Position numbers and translations under genes: made by a program. Shown here piece after piece: positions 8,801 to 9,458 of a stretch of DNA of 9,458 nt; the first letter of the stretch is position 1; the number at the start of each line of letters is the position of its first letter. The stretch lies in assembly GCA_024244665.1 (NCBI GenBank), contig JAAEOI010000449.1, forward strand, positions 1 through 9,458, given 5' to 3'. The notes beneath the pieces are model-generated. The model was not told the DNA's origin, did no database searches, and saw only the letters and a list, made by a program, of their open reading frames with translations. Source of the stretch: Bacteroidota bacterium (GTDB lineage Bacteria > Bacteroidota > Bacteroidia > Bacteroidales > GCA-2748055).

Positions 8801-9458
8801 TGTTGCCTGCACACCCTCTACTCCTAACGGATCATAGATAGTGGTCAGTTGATACACCTTTGATCCCAGTACTCCTGACAGATCATCATCTACTGTGATG
8901 TTCACCGTTGAACTGTCGCACCATACACTATCAGCCACACTCACACTCATCCCCGGAGTTGGATTCAACCAGATCGTAATGGTCGTATCACCTCCCTGGT
9001 CACAGAACGTGTTATGGCCCGGACGATCATCCCGGATCCTGGCCTTAAAGTGGTAATCAATCTGCTGTACTTCCTGGCTAAGGTTCACCAGATCATCGGT
9101 GATATCAAGATCAGATACATACTCACCGGAGGGCTGAACACCTTCCACTGCACCATTTGTGTATGTCGTGGTCAGCTGGTATACCTTCGTGTTTTCACTA
9201 AACACATTCAGTGTGTTATCATCCACCGTGATGTTCACTGTCGAACTATCACACCAGATCACCTCTGGCACACTCACACTCAATTTCGGTGTCGGGTTCA
9301 GGTAAATGGTAATGCTCATATCACCTCCCTGGTCACAGAATTCGGCCGGGTTATCTCCACGGGGATCCCTGATACGCGGCTTGAAATTATAGGTGATCGC
9401 CTGTACCTCATCACTCAGGTTCACCAGGTCATCACTGAAATCAAGACCCGCTGCATAC
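2816..9458 (-). CDS. Giant SprB-like T9SS surface protein (PKD-like modules, SprB repeats, type B sorting domain), N-terminus beyond window
   Basis: The frame is open from the right edge (first full codon 9457-9455) to TAA at 2816-2818, giving 2213 codons with no internal stop or frameshift. The true N-terminus with its signal peptide lies outside; the GTG at 9424 is an internal Val of a repeat, not a start. In order there are one partial and eleven complete PKD-like modules (5657-9458), ten SprB-type repeats (3098-5656) and a gliding-motility-associated type B C-terminal domain (2819-3097). By family, such proteins are exported by the Sec system and then the T9SS, and sit on the cell surface as filamentous adhesins; SprB itself drives gliding in Flavobacterium johnsoniae. 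Each module has two cysteines, so disulfide-stiffened beta-sandwiches on a string are likely. No catalytic domain is visible in this part. Asp and Thr are abundant, with dense D-(S/T)-hydrophobic tripeptides. Ten nucleotides downstream lies its probable PorP/SprF partner. A role in motility as opposed to simple adhesion cannot be decided here. Confidence 0.96.
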   Translation of the reverse strand, partial: YAAGLDFSDDLVNLSDEVQAITYNFKPRIRDPRGDNPAEFCDQGGDMSITIYLNPTPKLSVSVPEVIWCDSSTVNITVDDNTLNVFSENTKVYQLTTTYTNGAVEGVQPSGEYVSDLDITDDLVNLSQEVQQIDYHFKARIRDDRPGHNTFCDQGGDTTITIWLNPTPGMSVSVADSVWCDSSTVNITVDDDLSGVLGSKVYQLTTIYDPLGVEGVQATGEYAAGLDFSDDLVNLSDEVQMITYRFKSKIKDPRGINPAEYCDQGSDMTIRIYLNPTPELSVSVPEEVYCDSSTVNIIVNDDIGNVFSENTKVYQLTTTYTVGAVEGVQANGEYVAGLDISDNLVNKTLDYQTIEYHFKARIRDDRPGHESSFCDQGGDTTIVIILEPSPRIMVDIENDTICNEDFITLNVNNPTNPFGNWRYKLEVDYGDSIVGTLPEVPLFLDYDETVLSISDTLENIGLEWGTVTYTFMPYIQSTSGGDSCMNWRDTTITVWVNPTPAIRVTTEDTVICNGETTVLNIHNPNKFVYGDWIYDLIVTPDFAISGNRLSDTALIEESISETLFNDDTIVHKVEYRFIPRKTIEDSLICSQVHDTTIVIWVNPTPEIRLTADDLEICDGDTISLEIRNPNVDVLGVWYYDLEISKTSEDKLLGVSSGSEPYNINDTTYNYILTNTDTIAHQVTYTYTPRIRPVDGGNDCWGGLDHDTSITITVLPTPEIRVQIPDTILCDGQFANFAVNKPNNNIFFADWWYELVVEDPSGFIEGENQDSVFMGPNFNFDDHLFNTDTVRHQVIYHFIPRITPSDGSSPCNNGRDTTITVWINPTPRLFVNVDDSIFCNNEYVTFSSIDGLGEVFGDKEYIVRVDYLPSWVTVIGRPSGNPGQDTLIAGSAFSDSLVNHTNSVQTVFYSFIPRIFDNRPGQTGAFCPGDTVINFTIKVNPTPLLAVNLDDTIVCDSAIFEIEMDDLLGSVEGVPVYDLQVTYNSAVVVALISEADGEVPAGRHITSWIKNNSDTVQVIEYNFIARIRDDRPGQDDCRRGTDTTIYVYLNPTPRLDYQYLLGQDTLCYLEGFELSTLPQVYATSDIYYWLGVVNDDGMGGVAVPPDSSDASLRLIQSPINNPLLEVGTIEYSFTPFISNEGCLGKDTAILVRVNPLPIMEATQSDTAVCFNWGYSLPMNHPIISTTGAMQYQVSTDGYNSFNIQGAIPPDDYYFIDTLDQFDIRNIGDSIEDVTYHMRPFIRDARQDLGAGAHCWGDPLDSIVVEVAPEFKGSPWADTADFGGWEIRCNGLLSETLHSNVWGGYYRDDYTFSWDTTSAGGTYESLNEEDSTQFGLGVGEYWFRVVDKIGCDFISLPLIIEQPDTIEVDTTITDAACASPDKLDGAIDIEVTGGTTVYSYFWNGPFSFTSTDEDIVDNIAGNYHVRIRDANLCQYDADYEIGSAREIIITPDLHEYYGYGVMCSGDSNGFIDLSVAGGFPGYSILVYDHDANDTIDAGTIPLEGGDLTLGNLDAGTYTLFAIDAQNCYNLRQPEIIITEPDPLEVWKDNQRYSDTVDISCYGEDDGEIHPDMTGGRTHMYPNTFVWTGPPGAGIIQGDSIQSGLEPGLYTVTVTDIQGCEGDSSFTLIEPSPITLKADTIYDYNSWNISCFGRNDGFIDISSQGGIMGHEYDWYSDAMPLSDTTLQDQSGLVVGRYEVHITDSIGCTLDTFFTLTEPNPVEIDSIIPKFSDFAIACADSSTGQITVIPNGGADSTRNTYDWSTSNGSGLVPGDSLQTGLTDGIYTVVVTDINGCDSTWAFTLTQPEPIVFDEFSPDSAKCADTPTGEILLDVSGGVPGYTYLWSSEYGNYYTEDLAGIYAGFYTVVVTDTNSCVKTDTITVYEADEFDVAMYVTSDFNGTPVSCADSSDAALYIDTIGGLGPYRFAWNNGATTQHLVDVPAGTYKVIVNDVYGCIDSAEVVITQPGPILIDVTPEDPLCFGDSTGQINMLVTGGTVYSLDDYEVWLNGLVTGSPFVENLPAGQYAIRIEDLNDCYTDVETVLIDNELLELSFYPVEPAYCPDKADGELGLVIDGGVYPYHVSWNNGLPDNEQYFNDVSWGEYIATVSDANLCITSDTVYVDYTYETCLVIPNAFSPNGDGFNDLWIIENIEFYKEVDLKVFDRWGSMVYITGNAADEPWDGTFNGRTLPIDSYHYILDLNYGDNEPRTGNVTIVR
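2819..3097 (-). other. Type B T9SS C-terminal sorting domain (gliding motility-associated CTD)
   Basis: The last 93 residues of the giant protein carry the type B signature in order: CLVIPNAFSPNGDGFNDLW, then LKVFDRWGSMVY, then PWDGTFNGRTLPIDSYHYIL, ending GNVTIVR. These match the family pattern (xVPNAFSPNGDGxND, FNRWGxxVF, WDGxxxGxxxPxGxYxY, GxVxLxR). In this class the domain directs secretion through the T9SS and works with PorP/SprF proteins. It differs from the type A domain that is cleaved and joined to A-LPS. The single cysteine before the PNAFSPN segment has no partner inside the domain. Confidence 0.95.
3098..5656 (-). repeat. Array of ten SprB-type repeats within the giant protein
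   Basis: Reading from the N-terminal side, I place the units at about 5375-5656, 5132-5374, 4844-5131, 4574-4843, 4313-4573, 4049-4312, 3812-4048, 3569-3811, 3329-3568 and 3098-3328, each 77-96 residues. The shared pattern is C-x-G-x-x-x-G-x-I near the start, a Gly-Gly turn (TGG, SGG, IGG), an aromatic Y-x-W strand, G-x-Y-x-V-x-V-x-D-x-x-G-C, and an exit of the type L-T-x-P. Each unit has one Cys in each half (for example SCYGE and GCEGD in the fourth). Sequence divergence between units is high, so this array is old compared with the modules at the right edge. The first unit is the least typical and joins the PKD-like region. Confidence 0.9.
6980..8287 (-). repeat. Block of four divergent-subtype PKD-like modules
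   Basis: Four successive modules (7958-8287, 7643-7957, 7307-7642 and 6980-7306) share features absent from their neighbours. They have NPN or NPT after the first beta-strand, a G-x-W-x-Y-(D/E/K)-L strand (GNWRYKL, GDWIYDL, GVWYYDL, ADWWYEL), and no R-x-x-D-x-R-P-G motif before the late Cys. Modules on both sides use V-D-D...V-Y-(Q/D)-L and D-(D/N)-RPG instead. The changes fall at the Pro linkers. This suggests the block expanded from its own founder module or was inserted as a unit. Confidence 0.7.
8288..9458 (-). repeat. 663-bp (221-residue) two-module higher-order repeat
   Basis: The modules at the right edge repeat as a pair. Copy 1 covers 8796-9458; copy 2 starts at 8795 and stays recognisable to about 8288, after which the modules change type. 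Within a pair, the first half carries DPRG-x-NPAE-(F/Y)-CDQG and the second carries DDRPGH-x-FCDQGGD. The residues flanking the pair boundary are the same in both copies, beginning YAAGLDFSDDLVNLSDEVQ. The offset is exactly 663 bp, a whole number of codons. Copy 1 is cut by the window edge exactly at a unit boundary, so further copies may lie beyond it. Confidence 0.85.

Larger units (their letters stand above)
5657..9458 (-). repeat. Array of eleven complete and one partial PKD-like modules within the giant protein
   Basis: Modules are delimited by a Pro-rich linker, usually (V/L/I)-NPTP, preceded by a D-T-T-I-x-(V/I) strand. The second Pro of each linker falls at about 9287, 8954, 8624, 8288, 7958, 7643, 7307, 6980, 6632, 6302 and 5990, and the array ends in VEVAP at 5657. 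Complete module lengths are 111, 110, 112, 110, 105, 112, 109, 116, 110, 104 and 111 residues. Each has an early Cys (CDSS, CNGE, CDGD and similar) and a late Cys (FCDQG, DCWGG and similar), and a Y-x-F-x-(P/A)-R-I strand before the late Cys. Linker variants are LEPSP (8288), VLPTP (7307) and VNPLP (5990). The PKD-like assignment rests on this linker and Cys pattern, known from other Bacteroidota surface proteins. Confidence 0.85.

Noticed and set aside
9422..9424. GTG at 9424 as the start of the giant gene
   Set aside because: The frame stays open to the window end, and the residues before the GTG (YAAGLDFSDDL) are the same repeat boundary seen at 8795. It is therefore an internal Val.
8738..9458. 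Direct repeats that could suggest a CRISPR array or insertion element ends
   Set aside because: The spacing is 663 bp, the repeats are in frame and translate into protein modules, and there is no spacer structure, transposase or target duplication.

Overview
The window comes from a member of the Bacteroidota, most likely a free-living or environmental lineage. Three things in the sequence point there: a PorP/SprF-family protein of the type IX secretion system (T9SS), a giant surface protein with SprB-type repeats ending in the gliding-motility-associated type B C-terminal sorting domain, and the lack of Shine-Dalgarno sequences before the genes. GC content is moderate. I cannot name a genus from the sequence.

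Layout, left to right. (1) 1-872, minus strand: the N-terminal 290 codons of a family-4-type glycosyltransferase of the WcaC-like group, cut by the left window edge. (2) 873-982: a 110-bp intergenic region between divergent genes. (3) 983-1813, plus strand: a complete class I SAM-dependent methyltransferase. (4) 1810-2805, minus strand: a complete PorP/SprF-family outer-membrane protein that begins at a non-ATG codon; its stop overlaps the methyltransferase stop tail-to-tail. (5) 2816-9458, minus strand: the last 2213 codons of a giant modular secreted protein whose N-terminus lies beyond the right edge. From its N- to C-terminal side this protein has one partial and eleven complete PKD-like modules of about 110 residues joined by Asn-Pro-Thr-Pro linkers, then ten SprB-type repeats of about 77-96 residues, then the type B sorting domain.

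How the parts fit. The giant gene and the porP/sprF-like gene form a two-gene unit transcribed leftward and separated by 10 nt. This is the familiar pairing of a type B T9SS substrate with the PorP/SprF protein thought to receive or anchor it at the outer membrane, as SprF does for SprB in gliding Flavobacteria. The glycosyltransferase and methyltransferase look like surface-polysaccharide or glycan enzymes from a neighbouring cluster. Whether they act on the adhesin is open, but the adhesin is unusually rich in the Bacteroidota O-glycosylation tripeptide D-(S/T)-(A/I/L/V/M/T).

I see no tRNA, rRNA, CRISPR array, insertion sequence or defence system. The most interesting structure is the internal evolution of the giant repeat protein: a 663-bp two-module higher-order repeat with a 58-bp patch of near-perfect identity, a block of a second module subtype placed between modules of the first, and an invariant two-cysteine pattern in every module.
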